Counted from the stretch's first letter, positions 26,325-35,633 are shown. The stretch is 64,000 nt of DNA from Syntrophobacter sp963666995 (GCA_963666995.1 OY762941.1:4898001-4962000), one strand, 5' to 3'. Notes: generated by a model not told the origin, from the letters alone. Program-made: numbers and translations.

Positions 26325-26733
26325 CCGCCGATCTGCGCATCCGCTCCTCTCTTTGGCTTTTGCGCTCGAACGCCGATTCGATCTTTTCCATCAGTTCATC
26401 GATCGCACATGGTTTCAGCAGATATTCATAGCCTCCGAGCCGCATGATCTCAACGGCTATATCCACACCGGCGTGGGCCGTGAGCATGATGACCTCGACG
26501 TTCCGGTGGAGCCTCTTGATTTCCTCCAGGGCTTCTATCCCGTTCATTTCCGGCATCTTGACATCCAGAAGAACAACATCATAAGACCGGGCGCTCAACT
26601 CGGCCAGGGCTTCCCGACCGCCGCCCACCGCATCGGCGTGCACTCCCCTCACAGCGAGCAGCTTCTTCAGGGTCGTTCTAAACCTTTCTTCGTCGTCCAC
26701 GATCAGCACTTTGGCTTTAAGCCCCTCAGCCAT
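26299..26733 (-). CDS. Response regulator receiver protein
   Basis: 144 residues from ATG 26733 (GGAGGG upstream). Receiver only: D13-D14-E pocket, D57 in VLLDVKMPEMNG, T in MLTAHAG, K in LLKPCAIDEL, then a basic tail (RKSQREERMRRSA). It overlaps the end of kinase gene 26726-27664 by 8 bp and is surely its coupled partner. Confidence 0.9.
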   Translation of the reverse strand: MAEGLKAKVLIVDDEERFRTTLKKLLAVRGVHADAVGGGREALAELSARSYDVVLLDVKMPEMNGIEALEEIKRLHRNVEVIMLTAHAGVDIAVEIMRLGGYEYLLKPCAIDELMEKIESAFERKSQREERMRRSAASRTGQVS

Positions 26734-27664
26734 GCTCTTTCCCTCCGGTGTCCCCAGTTGGAAGCCGCACCAGAAATGTCGATCCTTTCCCGACCTCACT
26801 GGCAACCGAGATCTCCCCGTCAAGTTTAGCGATGATCCCATGACAAATCGATAAGCCCAGGCCGGTGCCTTTCCCAGGTGGTTTTGTAGTGAAAAACGGC
26901 TCGAAGACCTTGTCCAGGTGATCCTGTGGAATGCCGCACCCCGTGTCCCGGATGAAAATCTCAATGAAATCTTCATCCGATAACCGGGTGGATACCGTAA
27001 TGCAGCCCTCCCCTTCGATGGCGGCGGCCGCATTGTTCAGCAGATTCAATACAACCTGTTTGAGCAGCGGCGGATCGGTGTGGATTGACGGCAAGTCCCC
27101 CTGATAATCCCTTACGATCGTGATGTTTCTGTGCAAGGCATCCCTTTCGATGAGCCGGACCATGTCTTCCATCAGCCGGTTGATCTCCGTCGCCTGGATG
27201 AGGGGTTCTTTCTTCCTGGCAAAATCGAGCAGCTTGTGAGTGATCTCCCGGCATCTGTCGGTTTGTCGCGCAATCTCTGAAAGCGAATCTCCCAGTTCAG
27301 GCATTCTCTTTTCATCATCGAAGCCTTCATCGTTCAGAACATGCTTCATCCATTCGACTTCCTGCGCGATGATCGCCATGGGATTATTGATTTCATGCGC
27401 TATGCCGGATGAGAGTTCCCCCACGGAGGCAAGCTTCTGAGACTGTATGAGCTGTCCGTCCAAACGGCATTTCTGCTCATGTGCCCGGCCAATCTCGTCC
27501 ACAAGGTATTTGCAGGCCCGAAACGAGAGCGCCGCCACTCCGAGGGCGGCAACGGCGGCAATGGGACTCCACACAAAGCACAGCACAATCCATGGCGCCC
27601 CGGCCAGTAAACCGATCGCATAGGGATAAGCGGCATACCTGCGTGTGTTGGAATTTTCAGTCAT
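26726..27664 (-). CDS. Histidine kinase with short two-helix membrane anchor
   Basis: 312 residues from ATG 27664 (MTENSNTRRYAAYPYAIG). Two closely spaced helices (residues 13-50) without a periplasmic sensor domain anchor a HisKA core: GELSSGIAHEINNPMAIIAQEVEWM, N box VVLNLLNNAAAAI, RDTGCGIPQDHLDKVFEPFFTT and GTGLGLSICHGI. The frame continues upstream to 27748 but the ribosome binding site is weak in either case. The DHp helix resembles that of 28227-29891 (INNPMAIIAQEVEWM against VNNPLAVIKEKVGWM), so the two kinase-receiver pairs look like a duplication. Confidence 0.9.
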   Translation of the reverse strand: MTENSNTRRYAAYPYAIGLLAGAPWIVLCFVWSPIAAVAALGVAALSFRACKYLVDEIGRAHEQKCRLDGQLIQSQKLASVGELSSGIAHEINNPMAIIAQEVEWMKHVLNDEGFDDEKRMPELGDSLSEIARQTDRCREITHKLLDFARKKEPLIQATEINRLMEDMVRLIERDALHRNITIVRDYQGDLPSIHTDPPLLKQVVLNLLNNAAAAIEGEGCITVSTRLSDEDFIEIFIRDTGCGIPQDHLDKVFEPFFTTKPPGKGTGLGLSICHGIIAKLDGEISVASEVGKGSTFLVRLPTGDTGGKEHG

Positions 27665-27761
27665 GGGAGCCAATCGGGACCATTCGGCGCGCTTTCCGCA
27701 AGCCGGCGGCGTCCCGCGCCGGAGACGCGCGCACCGCGGCACCCGCAAACGCCGATCGGGT

Positions 27762-28172
27762 TCAACTGAGCGTACCGCCCTGCAGGATCTTCTTTTCGTG
27801 CAGCTTTTTTCTCTCGAAAGCCTGCCGAATCCTTTCAGTCAGGTCATCGATGTCCGCGGGCTTCATAACATAGTCAAAAGCCCCCAGTTGCATACCCTGC
27901 ATCCCGGATTCAACCGACGCGTGTCCGGTCAGCATGATCACTTCCAGGAGCGGCCTTTTTCTTTTCATTTCCTTGAGGGTCTCGATGCCGTCCAATCCGG
28001 GCATCCTCACATCCAGTATAACCACGTCAAAATGCTGCTGCTCGAGCAACGTCAGCGCCTCTTCGCCGCTTCCGATCCCCACGGCGTCAAACTTGCGCTT
28101 CTTGAGCCGTTTAACAAGCGTCTCAACAAAATCGCCCTCATCGTCAACGACCAATATCCTGAAGCCTTCCAT
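27762..28172 (-). CDS. Response regulator receiver protein
   Basis: 136 residues starting MEGFRILVVDDEGDF at 28172; the ATG seven codons upstream has no ribosome binding site. D54 in VILDVRMPGLDG, T in MLTGHAS, K in VMKPADIDDL. No output domain. It follows the kinase 28227-29891 by 54 bp and closely resembles the receiver at 2280-2702. Confidence 0.9.
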   Translation of the reverse strand: MEGFRILVVDDEGDFVETLVKRLKKRKFDAVGIGSGEEALTLLEQQHFDVVILDVRMPGLDGIETLKEMKRKRPLLEVIMLTGHASVESGMQGMQLGAFDYVMKPADIDDLTERIRQAFERKKLHEKKILQGGTLS

Positions 28173-28226
28173 CCGATCGCCTTTCTCCTTCATCTGATTA
28201 GCCCCCCTCCGCGCCCCGGGACACTC

Positions 28227-29891
28227 TCAGGACCTCTCGTAATTGACCAGAGGCAGATGAATGGCAAACTCCGTTCCTTTGCCCAGCTCGCTCGACACCA
28301 GGATTCTACCGCCGAGTTTGTCAACTATGGAGTAACTGATTGAGAGACCCAGTCCGGTCCCCTTCCCGACTTCCTTGGTCGTGAAAAAGGGGTCGAAGAT
28401 CTTGTCCAGCAGTTCACCGGGAATACCCGGCCCGTCATCGGAAATCGACACCACCAGTTCCTTCTCTTTAGGATCGAAGGCACTGCGCACGACAATCGTG
28501 CCGGATTTGCCGATCGCGTCGATCGCGTTGTTCAGGATGTTGAGGACAACCTGCTGGAGCTGGGAGGAATCGCTGTTGGTCAGGGGCAGGTCCGGGTCCA
28601 GTTCGGTACGGAGTTCGATGCTTCGGTAATGCGCCTCGTTTCTCAGGAAATCAATGGTCTCCTCGAGTATCCCGTTGATATCGACCTGCTCCTGCACGGG
28701 CTCCATCCGCCTTGCGAAGCCGAGAAGCCTGTGCGTAACCTTTCTTGCCCGGTCGACATGAGCGTCTATCTTTTGAACCGCGTCCTCGAATTCCCGGAAA
28801 TTCTCACTGGCTGAGAGGTCCTCTTCGGACAGAAGGTCACTCATCCAGCCGACTTTCTCTTTTATTACCGCCAAAGGATTATTGACTTCATGGGCAATTC
28901 CGGCGGCCAGTTTTCCTAAAGCGGCCATTTTGCCGGACTGCACGAGGACGGCGTCGAGCAGTGCTTTCTCACGCTCCGATTTAACCAACTGCTGCACAAC
29001 GGCACGGCTGACGAGGAGCGTTCCGATCACAATAATCATGACCCCCCCGAACACCAGCGCGATCGTGAGCACTCTTGCCTGGAGAAGCGGCGTCAGGTCT
29101 TCGAGCGGATCTTCCTTGATGATGAGCAGCCAGTCCTTGTCCTTGAGCCATGTCATTCCGAGGATTGCGTTCTCTCCGTCGAGCCTCATCTCTTCAACTC
29201 GAACTCCGGCGAATTTCGGAAACGGGGGGTAAGGCAGCCTCGTGAGCAGCTCGCCGTTGAATCGTGGCGACGTCTGAAGGATATTGTCCCTGTTCACCAG
29301 GAACGCATCCCCTTTCTTCCCCATCTGGGCCGCCCTGACCATCGCCTCGAAGATATCCGTGTCGATGGTCGCTCGAAGGATCCAGTTCCTGTCGCCCTCC
29401 CTGCGCATGATGGCGATCACAAAATGCGGAATTTTTCGAAAACCGGTAAAGACGTCGCTGATGTATATTCCCCGCAGCATCGTCTCGCCGAACCACTCCT
29501 CATTCTTGTAGTTGAGTCCCTTCAACTGGTAGGGGCCCGCGTAAGCGACATGATTTCCGTCACCGTCGATGATTCCGACGTCGACAAATGACTTGGACCG
29601 CATCTGAAGCAGTGTGAAGACTCTCGTGAGGTATTTCTCATCGGAGAGCTGGTCGAATGAATTGGTGTAGACCAGAGTGTTCAGTTGCGATACCCGCTCA
29701 TCGAGGAAAATGTCGACCGAGTTTGCCCTGTTTGCGGCCCGGGTCCTGATACTTTCTATCATGTTCGCCTTGAAGGACAGGCTGAACTGATGATAGATGC
29801 CGAAACCCACCACGAAAAGCGGAACCAGCGAGAAACAGAGTGTCGTGGCCACAATCTTCCAGTGAAGTTTCCTGTAGCTTCTTTCTTCCAT
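28227..29891 (-). CDS. Sensor histidine kinase with dCache sensor domain
   Basis: 554 residues from ATG 29891 (MEERSYRKLHWKIVATTLCFSLVPLFVVG), AGGA upstream; the open frame runs on to 30062 but that part overlaps the preceding gene and has no domain. A periplasmic dCache region (residues about 40-285; VGIIDGDGNHVAYAGPYQL, ILGMTWLKDKDWLLIIKEDP) is followed by a helix (LTIALVFGGVMIIVIGTLLV) and the kinase core GIAHEVNNPLAVIKEK, VVLNILNNAIDAI, SDDGPGIPGELLDKIFDPFFTTKEVGKGTGLGLSISYSI. No HAMP or PAS domain was noticed. Partner is the receiver immediately downstream. Confidence 0.92.
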   Translation of the reverse strand: MEERSYRKLHWKIVATTLCFSLVPLFVVGFGIYHQFSLSFKANMIESIRTRAANRANSVDIFLDERVSQLNTLVYTNSFDQLSDEKYLTRVFTLLQMRSKSFVDVGIIDGDGNHVAYAGPYQLKGLNYKNEEWFGETMLRGIYISDVFTGFRKIPHFVIAIMRREGDRNWILRATIDTDIFEAMVRAAQMGKKGDAFLVNRDNILQTSPRFNGELLTRLPYPPFPKFAGVRVEEMRLDGENAILGMTWLKDKDWLLIIKEDPLEDLTPLLQARVLTIALVFGGVMIIVIGTLLVSRAVVQQLVKSEREKALLDAVLVQSGKMAALGKLAAGIAHEVNNPLAVIKEKVGWMSDLLSEEDLSASENFREFEDAVQKIDAHVDRARKVTHRLLGFARRMEPVQEQVDINGILEETIDFLRNEAHYRSIELRTELDPDLPLTNSDSSQLQQVVLNILNNAIDAIGKSGTIVVRSAFDPKEKELVVSISDDGPGIPGELLDKIFDPFFTTKEVGKGTGLGLSISYSIVDKLGGRILVSSELGKGTEFAIHLPLVNYERS

Positions 29892-30028
29892 ATCGTGAAG
29901 TCCTGGAATCAAAAAGGGCATGCGCCAAAGGGGAAGCAGGCCGAGGGGTTTTCTGCCGCGGTTACGATCTTTCACAGGGGAGGTCCGCTTTCGGCTCAAC
30001 ACAACATACGGCATGGGCAATCGTCTTC

Positions 30029-30994
30029 TCAGGCCGGGCCTTCCTCTTCCTCCTCCGAACACATCTGCACGAATCCGTTGTGTAATCCCAAATCACAGGA
30101 AATCTGAAACGCGCTCTCGTATTCTTCCTCTGAAATCTTCCTGTCGAGCGGCGGGGTTCGAAGTGCCTCATGAGCGGGAAAGTACTGGTTCATCAGGCTT
30201 ACCCACAGTTCGGACCCGAGATGGTCGGCCAGAAACTTGAGACTTTCAGCGGTTCCCGCCAGATTTCCCGGCAGGACGAGATGTCTTACGACCATTCCCC
30301 GGGTGGCGATCCCTTCCCGATCGACTTTCAACGGTCCGACCTGCCGCCACATTTCGAGCAGTGCGGCTCTATTGTGCCCCACATAATCATCCCGGCCCGA
30401 ATAAGCCAGGGAAGCCTGGGGACTCGAATACTTGATGTCGGGGAGATAAACGTCAACCACTCCCTCCAGGAGCCTCAGCGTCTCAATCGATTCGTAACCG
30501 CTCGTGTTATATACGACCGGAATGCGCAGCCCCTCAGGCACGGCGAGCGCCAGCGCTTCCACAAATCCCGCCGCCTGGTGCGTCGGAGTGACCAGATTGA
30601 TGTTGTGCGCTCCCTTCGATTGAAGCTGAAGCATCGACGAAGCAAGCTCCCGCGCGGTCATCTCACGCCCGACGCCCAACTGGCTGATCGGGTAGTTCTG
30701 GCAGAAGATGCATCTCAGCGTGCAGCCGGAGAAGAAGATGGTCCCCGATCCTCGCGTGCCGGAGATCGGGGGTTCCTCCCATGGATGGATGTTGATCGCC
30801 GCGACCTTGAGCCGTCCATCCGTACCGCACGCCCCCATTTGCCCGGCATTGCGGTTCACCCTGCACCTCCGGGGGCACAGGACGCATTCCGAAAGCAAAT
30901 CCCTGAGAGCAGCGGCCCTTTGGGCAAGCACTCCGGCCCGATGGAGATTCAGATAACCCGGGGGGTGACGGCCGTTGTTGTCTGTTTTGGTCAT
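30029..30994 (-). CDS. Radical SAM protein, PflA-like activating enzyme family
   Basis: 321 residues. The radical-SAM cluster motif is CTLRCIFC (FFSGCTLRCIFCQNYPIS). An N-terminal cysteine set (CVLCPRRCRVNRNAGQMGACG) precedes it, the layout of the large 'putative pyruvate formate-lyase activating enzyme' group. Later segments NLVTPTHQ, VYNTSGYES and DVYLPDIKY fit the family. Substrate protein unknown; no glycyl-radical enzyme is nearby. No good ribosome binding site precedes the ATG. It lies upstream of the kinase-receiver cassette, 138 bp away. Confidence 0.88.
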   Translation of the reverse strand: MTKTDNNGRHPPGYLNLHRAGVLAQRAAALRDLLSECVLCPRRCRVNRNAGQMGACGTDGRLKVAAINIHPWEEPPISGTRGSGTIFFSGCTLRCIFCQNYPISQLGVGREMTARELASSMLQLQSKGAHNINLVTPTHQAAGFVEALALAVPEGLRIPVVYNTSGYESIETLRLLEGVVDVYLPDIKYSSPQASLAYSGRDDYVGHNRAALLEMWRQVGPLKVDREGIATRGMVVRHLVLPGNLAGTAESLKFLADHLGSELWVSLMNQYFPAHEALRTPPLDRKISEEEYESAFQISCDLGLHNGFVQMCSEEEEEGPA

Positions 30995-31058
30995 AAGTCA
31001 GAAAATGCGATCCGAGAGCGGCCTCGGGAATCCCACTCACGCTGCAGAGGACACCGCC

Positions 31059-33008
31059 CTACCCAATCCACTTGTTTCCGTCCCAGCGTCCGGCGACAGA
31101 GCCGGAAACTGAAACGTCATAGCCGCCGAGGTCCGCCACCATCCGCCGGAATCGCTCCGAAACGATGATCTCGATCAGAAGCCGCATTTTCGGATCATCC
31201 CAGCCATCCTCCGGGATCACCAGGTCGTAGCGTTCTTCCGCGATGGGGATGAAATCGAGCCCCAGTGCCCTGGCGGATGCATAGATGGCCATCCCTGCGT
31301 CCGCGCGGCCGCTGAGAATATTGACGGCCACCGCCATGTGCGTGAATTCTTCCTGGTCATATCCGCGTATATCCGCGGCGGAAAGTTTTTCCAGGTCCAG
31401 GCAATAATCAAACAGGATCCGGGTGCCTGACCCGGCCTGGCGGTTTATGAAACTGACGTCGGGCCTCAGCAGGTCATTCATTCCTTCGATCCTTTTGGGG
31501 TTTCCCTTCCGGACCAAAAGGCCCTGCTGCCGTCTTGCCAGCGTCACCAGGCGAAGCGGCACTCCTTTGAGGTACCGTTCGATGTATGAGAAATTATAAT
31601 CGCCGGTTTGCGTGTCAAGGAGGTGGGAGCCGGCCAGGTGAGTTTGCCCGCGGCGCACGGCCATAAGCCCTCCGAGGCTCCCGACATTGCTCGATGACAG
31701 ATGGATGCGGCTGTCTCTCAGTTTCAATTCGTTGGCCAGCACGTCGATGGCATTGTCGTGGCTGCCGATCATGATCAGCGTGTGGTCGAGCTGTTCCTTG
31801 GGCCTCAACAGTCTGACCGTGACTTCTTCTCCCACATCCAGCCCTTCGAGTTCCTGCGGAACCCGGACGATTCCGTCGGCCCGCGTGAGAGAAGTGATGA
31901 CACCCGCCCCCCGCTGGACCGGCATAGCAATATGCTTTCCCTTGACGCGCCCAAGAATGACACGCACGAACTCCTCGAGTCCCAGCTTGGACGGGGTCTT
32001 CCTTCCCAGCGAAGCCTGGACTTCCTCAAACGAGGGACAGGGAATCCCCTGGAGCGAATACAGGGCGGGGCGCACGAACTGTTCGAAAGCCATAATCGCC
32101 GACACGGGATACCCCGGGATTCCGACTGCCGGTTTACCGTTTATGATCCCGAGGATGGTGGGCTTCCCCGGCATCATCGTGACCCCATGCACCAGGACTT
32201 CCCCCAGCTCGGCCACGATCGAAGACGTGTAATCTTCAGAACCCGCGGACGATCCGGCATTGATGAGAACGATCTCCGCATCGGAGCCCGCCGCTTCCGA
32301 CACGGCCCGTTTAATGCTTTGGTAGTCATCCACCACGATTTCTTTGAGCAGAGCCTCGCCGCCGCATTCTTCGACCATTCCGGACAGGACCATGCCGTTG
32401 AATTCAATAATCTGTCCGGGGGCGGCCTCAGCCGCCCTCTCGGCCGGTATCAGTTCTGTCCCGGTCGGCTGGATCCATACCTTGGGCCGCGCGTAGACCT
32501 GCACCTCCGGCACTCCCCCGGCAAGGAGCGACCCTACATCCGCGGGCCTTATCCTGTGATATTGCGGCAACAGCAGCTCGCCCGCCACGATGTCCTCGCC
32601 AACCTTGCGGACATGCTGCCACGGGAACGCCGCTGAACGGATCTGTACGGCAGCATCATCGACGGGTTCCACCCGTTCGATCATGATGACCGCATCCGTG
32701 TCGGGAGGCAGTGCGTCGCCGGTGTCAACGGGGAAGGCATCCTGCCCGAGCTTCAATTGCAAAGGGGCGGTATCGCCTGCGCCGAAAGTGCTGCTCGCCT
32801 TGACCGCTATCCCGTCCATTGCGGCCCCGTGATAATGAGGCACCGAACCGGAGGCTATCACCGGAGCGGCAGTCACACGGTGAAGGGACCGATGAGCCGG
32901 TATCCACTCCGTCGAACAACGCAGCCCGGAGGTCCTTTCCCGCCACAGTTCAAGGGCCTCGCCGAGAGTTACCATCTTAAGGTATACGTTTCTTTTATGG
33001 TTACCCAT
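31059..33008 (-). CDS. moeA: MoeA fused to a periplasmic-binding-like (PBP) domain
   Basis: 649 residues from ATG 33008 with GGAGGAAG upstream. Residues 1-410 are MoeA: molybdate insertion into adenylylated molybdopterin (HYHGAAMDGIAV, NAGSSAGSEDYTSSIV, GVTMMPGKPTILGIINGKPAVGIPGYPVSA). Residues 430-649 are the solute-binding-like domain often fused to MoeA or to LysR/ModE-like regulators (LIMIGSHDNAIDVLANELKL, FINRQAGSGTRILFDYCL, ADAGMAIYASARALGLDFIPI). Cytoplasmic. It would supply molybdenum or tungsten cofactor to enzymes such as the hydroxylase at 9719-12271. It follows the nitrilase-like gene by 83 bp and precedes the radical-SAM gene by 64 bp. Confidence 0.93.
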   Translation of the reverse strand: MGNHKRNVYLKMVTLGEALELWRERTSGLRCSTEWIPAHRSLHRVTAAPVIASGSVPHYHGAAMDGIAVKASSTFGAGDTAPLQLKLGQDAFPVDTGDALPPDTDAVIMIERVEPVDDAAVQIRSAAFPWQHVRKVGEDIVAGELLLPQYHRIRPADVGSLLAGGVPEVQVYARPKVWIQPTGTELIPAERAAEAAPGQIIEFNGMVLSGMVEECGGEALLKEIVVDDYQSIKRAVSEAAGSDAEIVLINAGSSAGSEDYTSSIVAELGEVLVHGVTMMPGKPTILGIINGKPAVGIPGYPVSAIMAFEQFVRPALYSLQGIPCPSFEEVQASLGRKTPSKLGLEEFVRVILGRVKGKHIAMPVQRGAGVITSLTRADGIVRVPQELEGLDVGEEVTVRLLRPKEQLDHTLIMIGSHDNAIDVLANELKLRDSRIHLSSSNVGSLGGLMAVRRGQTHLAGSHLLDTQTGDYNFSYIERYLKGVPLRLVTLARRQQGLLVRKGNPKRIEGMNDLLRPDVSFINRQAGSGTRILFDYCLDLEKLSAADIRGYDQEEFTHMAVAVNILSGRADAGMAIYASARALGLDFIPIAEERYDLVIPEDGWDDPKMRLLIEIIVSERFRRMVADLGGYDVSVSGSVAGRWDGNKWIG

Positions 33009-33091
33009 CCGGGACTTCCTCCATCATTTCAAATTCCGAAACTCGAATTCCTCCCGCCTGTATGGAGCTACCTTCCGATGCGGCGGCATTC

Positions 33092-33919
33092 TCAGGCCGA
33101 GTGAGCGACCGCCCGTTGAAATCCGAACCGGTCGAAAAATTCTTTCCTGAAGCGTTTTGTCCCGGCCAGGTTGACTTCCCCGCTGTAGACCTGTTCCAGC
33201 TCGTCAAGTTCCACCTGCAGCCAGCCATCGAGGTTATCCATGCTCCTCATCCACCGCAGGAAATCGTCCTTGACCAGGATCCGGGGCGGAGCGATGACGA
33301 AGCTCCCTCCTCCGTGGTAGTGAACTCTCCTCGATCCCACCACCGCATTGTAATCGGCCGTGTTCACTCCGACTACCGGGACGAAGTTGTCAAAAGACCG
33401 GGCTATTGCCCCCGTCTTCCAGTGCCCCCTCAAAACGGGGAAGACGCTTATATTGAAAAGAATCTCCACGCCCTGATCCGCAAGCTGCTTTGCGGCTTCG
33501 GGCTGCCCCCAGAGGTCGATGCTCACGGGCATTCCGATCCTGCCGAAATCCGTTACGAAAGCACGAAAGACCCCGTCACCCGGGGAAATCCCCAGACACT
33601 CCCTCTCGATCTGGCTCACATTGCGCTTGCGCTGCCTGCCCAGCATCTGCCCGGACCGATTGAACAACGTGGCGGTGTTGTAGAGTTTATTCCCCTCGGC
33701 CTCGACGAACCCGGCAACAATGTGCACATCGAGCTGCCGGGCTGCCGCGGCGATTTCCTTTTCTCCACTGAAGGGGAACAATTCCGGGAAACAGATGATA
33801 TCAAGTTTTTCAGCACGGCATTTTTCCAGGAGCAGCAGCGCGTGTCCGAGATTTCTGGGATCGTCAAACGATGGATAAGGTTTCGGCTGGATAATGGCAA
33901 TTCCTACACTGTCCTTCAT
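33092..33919 (-). CDS. Nitrilase-superfamily protein lacking the catalytic Cys
   Basis: 275 residues, GGAG before the ATG. The carbon-nitrogen hydrolase fold is evident: Glu in IICFPELFPF, Lys in RQRKRNVSQIERE, and the PGDGVFRAF segment. At the nucleophile, where the family has an ICYD-like motif, the sequence is MPVSIDLWGQPE, so Ser replaces Cys. The protein is therefore either inactive, uses a different chemistry or serves as a binding protein. It lies between the EEP-family gene and moeA, all on the minus strand and 40-80 bp apart. Confidence 0.82.
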   Translation of the reverse strand: MKDSVGIAIIQPKPYPSFDDPRNLGHALLLLEKCRAEKLDIICFPELFPFSGEKEIAAAARQLDVHIVAGFVEAEGNKLYNTATLFNRSGQMLGRQRKRNVSQIERECLGISPGDGVFRAFVTDFGRIGMPVSIDLWGQPEAAKQLADQGVEILFNISVFPVLRGHWKTGAIARSFDNFVPVVGVNTADYNAVVGSRRVHYHGGGSFVIAPPRILVKDDFLRWMRSMDNLDGWLQVELDELEQVYSGEVNLAGTKRFRKEFFDRFGFQRAVAHSA

Positions 33920-33963
33920 CTCAACTCCATGCGGTCATTCACGGATGAGGTCCTGCCGGGGAC

Positions 33964-34722
33964 TCACACCCAGTTTAAATCGGCAAAACATGGAAAATGG
34001 TCCGACGGATAGCGCACGCCGTCGTGGTCGTGCACTATCCTATATTCCTTCACCATAAAGTCATGGCTCACGAGTATCCAGTCCATTCGCGCCACTCGGG
34101 GAAACCCCGAGAACATGTGATACGTCATGCTGTTTTCATCTTCCCCGCGTCCCAGGGCTTGCCAGGAATCCCGAAGACGGGTCGTCAGGAGCCGGTGAGC
34201 CGCGGAACCGGGAGAGTCGTTAAAGTCCCCCATCAGGATGCAGCCGTTTGCGTGTCGTTCAATCCATCCGTCGATGACCCTCGCCTGCCGGATTCTGGCA
34301 TCGACCCCGATGTTATCGAGGTGAGTCACCGCCGCCCACAGCATGTTGCCACTGCGCAAATCCTTAAACAAACCGTAGCTTATCATTCGCGGGAACGCAC
34401 TGTCCCAGGACTTGCTTCGATGCACTTCCGGGGTCTCGGACAACCAGAATTCAGCCCCTTCGACAGGCAGAAAAATGTCTTCGCGGTAAAACAAAGTGGG
34501 ATATTGGCAAGTATCATCCCAAACCCGGTCCGGAGCGAACAGCCGATACCCCGCCAGATGCTTGCCGAGGTAGTCCAACTGGCCGACAGTTCCTTCCTGA
34601 GTTCCCACTATGGCAGGCGCATATCCGCATATGACACGCGCCACGAGTTCCCGCCGCCGAACCCACGCATTTTCCCCGTCGGCCTCATTGTCGAAACGGA
34701 GGTTGAAAGTCATAGCCCGCAT
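33964..34722 (-). CDS. Endonuclease/exonuclease/phosphatase (EEP) family hydrolase
   Basis: 252 residues, GGGAGTG before the ATG. Family motifs: TFNLRFDNEADGENAW, the metal-binding Glu in VGTQEG, catalytic region LMGDFNDSPGS, DWILVS and the final YPSDHFPCFADL with the SDH triad. These Mg2+-dependent enzymes cleave phosphodiesters of nucleic acids, inositol lipids or sugars; substrate cannot be told. No signal peptide. First gene of the group running to 31059. Confidence 0.88.
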   Translation of the reverse strand: MRAMTFNLRFDNEADGENAWVRRRELVARVICGYAPAIVGTQEGTVGQLDYLGKHLAGYRLFAPDRVWDDTCQYPTLFYREDIFLPVEGAEFWLSETPEVHRSKSWDSAFPRMISYGLFKDLRSGNMLWAAVTHLDNIGVDARIRQARVIDGWIERHANGCILMGDFNDSPGSAAHRLLTTRLRDSWQALGRGEDENSMTYHMFSGFPRVARMDWILVSHDFMVKEYRIVHDHDGVRYPSDHFPCFADLNWV

Positions 34723-35007
34723 CCCGGATCACTCCCTGGGTCTGCAATGAAATTGCGCTCCAAAATCTGTTCATACCCGTTCACCTTAACATAAAATGAA
34801 TCCAATCAGGATGATGGAATTCGCCCATTCGCTCTTTATCTCCTTATCTATAGACGGCAATCAGTCTCCCCTCCCCGGGGCTCCGTTACGCAACGCGCCG
34901 CACACGATTCTCCCTTTCACGATGGATGCCCGCTGTGGTAGCATCGCTCCCGAGTTGACGGCAGGCCTTGCTGTTTGTCATCAGAAACCGGGTATGGAAT
35001 CTTTGGC

Positions 35008-35165
35008 CTGATTTGAGCGATTTTCCCCCCTCCCTTCGCCCCTCCCGCCAGGGAAGGGGAATTGGCGCTTAGCTCCTCCCCCTTGAGGGGGAGGCGGGGT
35101 GGGGGTGTGATTCACTGAAGACATTCCAGACCGGGCGATATCTCGTGTGGAATCGCTCAGATCAG
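35008..35165. mobile_element. MITE-like element, copy 2
   Basis: 158 bp with terminal inverted repeats CTGATTTGAGCGATT / AATCGCTCAGATCAG (one mismatch). It aligns over its whole length to the reverse complement of 22316-22475, including the central GCGTTTG/GCGCTTAG stretch and the TGATTCA-TGAA-ACATTCCAG arm. Non-coding. Confidence 0.8.
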
Positions 35166-35388
35166 GTTTAACATCATCATCAACCGGCGGATCCCCGCTT
35201 CGATCGCAACGAGGCAACGCCCGGGAGTCTCCCCAAGCCGGGGACGCCTGGGAAGGCTGGACGCAATGCCGAATCATTTTATCTTAATCCGGCATGTTTC
35301 ATGCGCAATGAGAAAAATTATCGCTTTCAACGCATAGCTTTAGAAAAAACTCACAAGTCGTTTTTATTGTGCAATATTTCACCCATAT

Positions 35389-35406
35389 ATGCACAGTGGT
35401 GTGCAT
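35389..35406. promoter_or_regulatory. Dyad upstream of the qrc promoter
   Basis: ATGCACA-GTGG-TGTGCAT, perfect seven-base arms, centred about 52 bp upstream of the -35 box. A CRP/FNR-family or other dimeric regulator could bind here; there is no proof. Confidence 0.4.
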
Positions 35407-35448
35407 CGGTGCGAGATCAATCGCAAAATCGGCATCTTGCTTTTTTTC

Positions 35449-35477
35449 TTGACAAGCGAAACCAATAGCGTTTAAGT
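35449..35477 (+). promoter_or_regulatory. Sigma-70 promoter of the qrc operon
   Basis: TTGACA (35449-35454), 17-bp spacer, TTAAGT (35472-35477; four of six). Predicted transcription start near 35485, about 150 nt before the qrcA ATG. Confidence 0.6.
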
Positions 35478-35633
35478 AGTCCAACCTTTGTGAAAAATAA
35501 TTTTTGAGTCTGGCTTAGGGCTTGTCTTAAGGTTTTTGCGGCGTCATTTCAAAATCTGTCGTGTGTGGTCTGTCTTGCTTTTTGTGCGGTTTTGGGCGGG
35601 AATCATCAGATTCGGATCAATTGAGGCTGTCCT

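Larger units (their letters stand above)
34723..35633. other. Long intergenic region before qrc
   Basis: 911 bp with no credible gene. 34723-35007 is featureless. 35008-35165 is MITE copy 2. From 35290 the sequence becomes AT-rich and carries the qrc control region with a dyad (35389-35406) and promoter (35449-35477). Confidence 0.6.
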
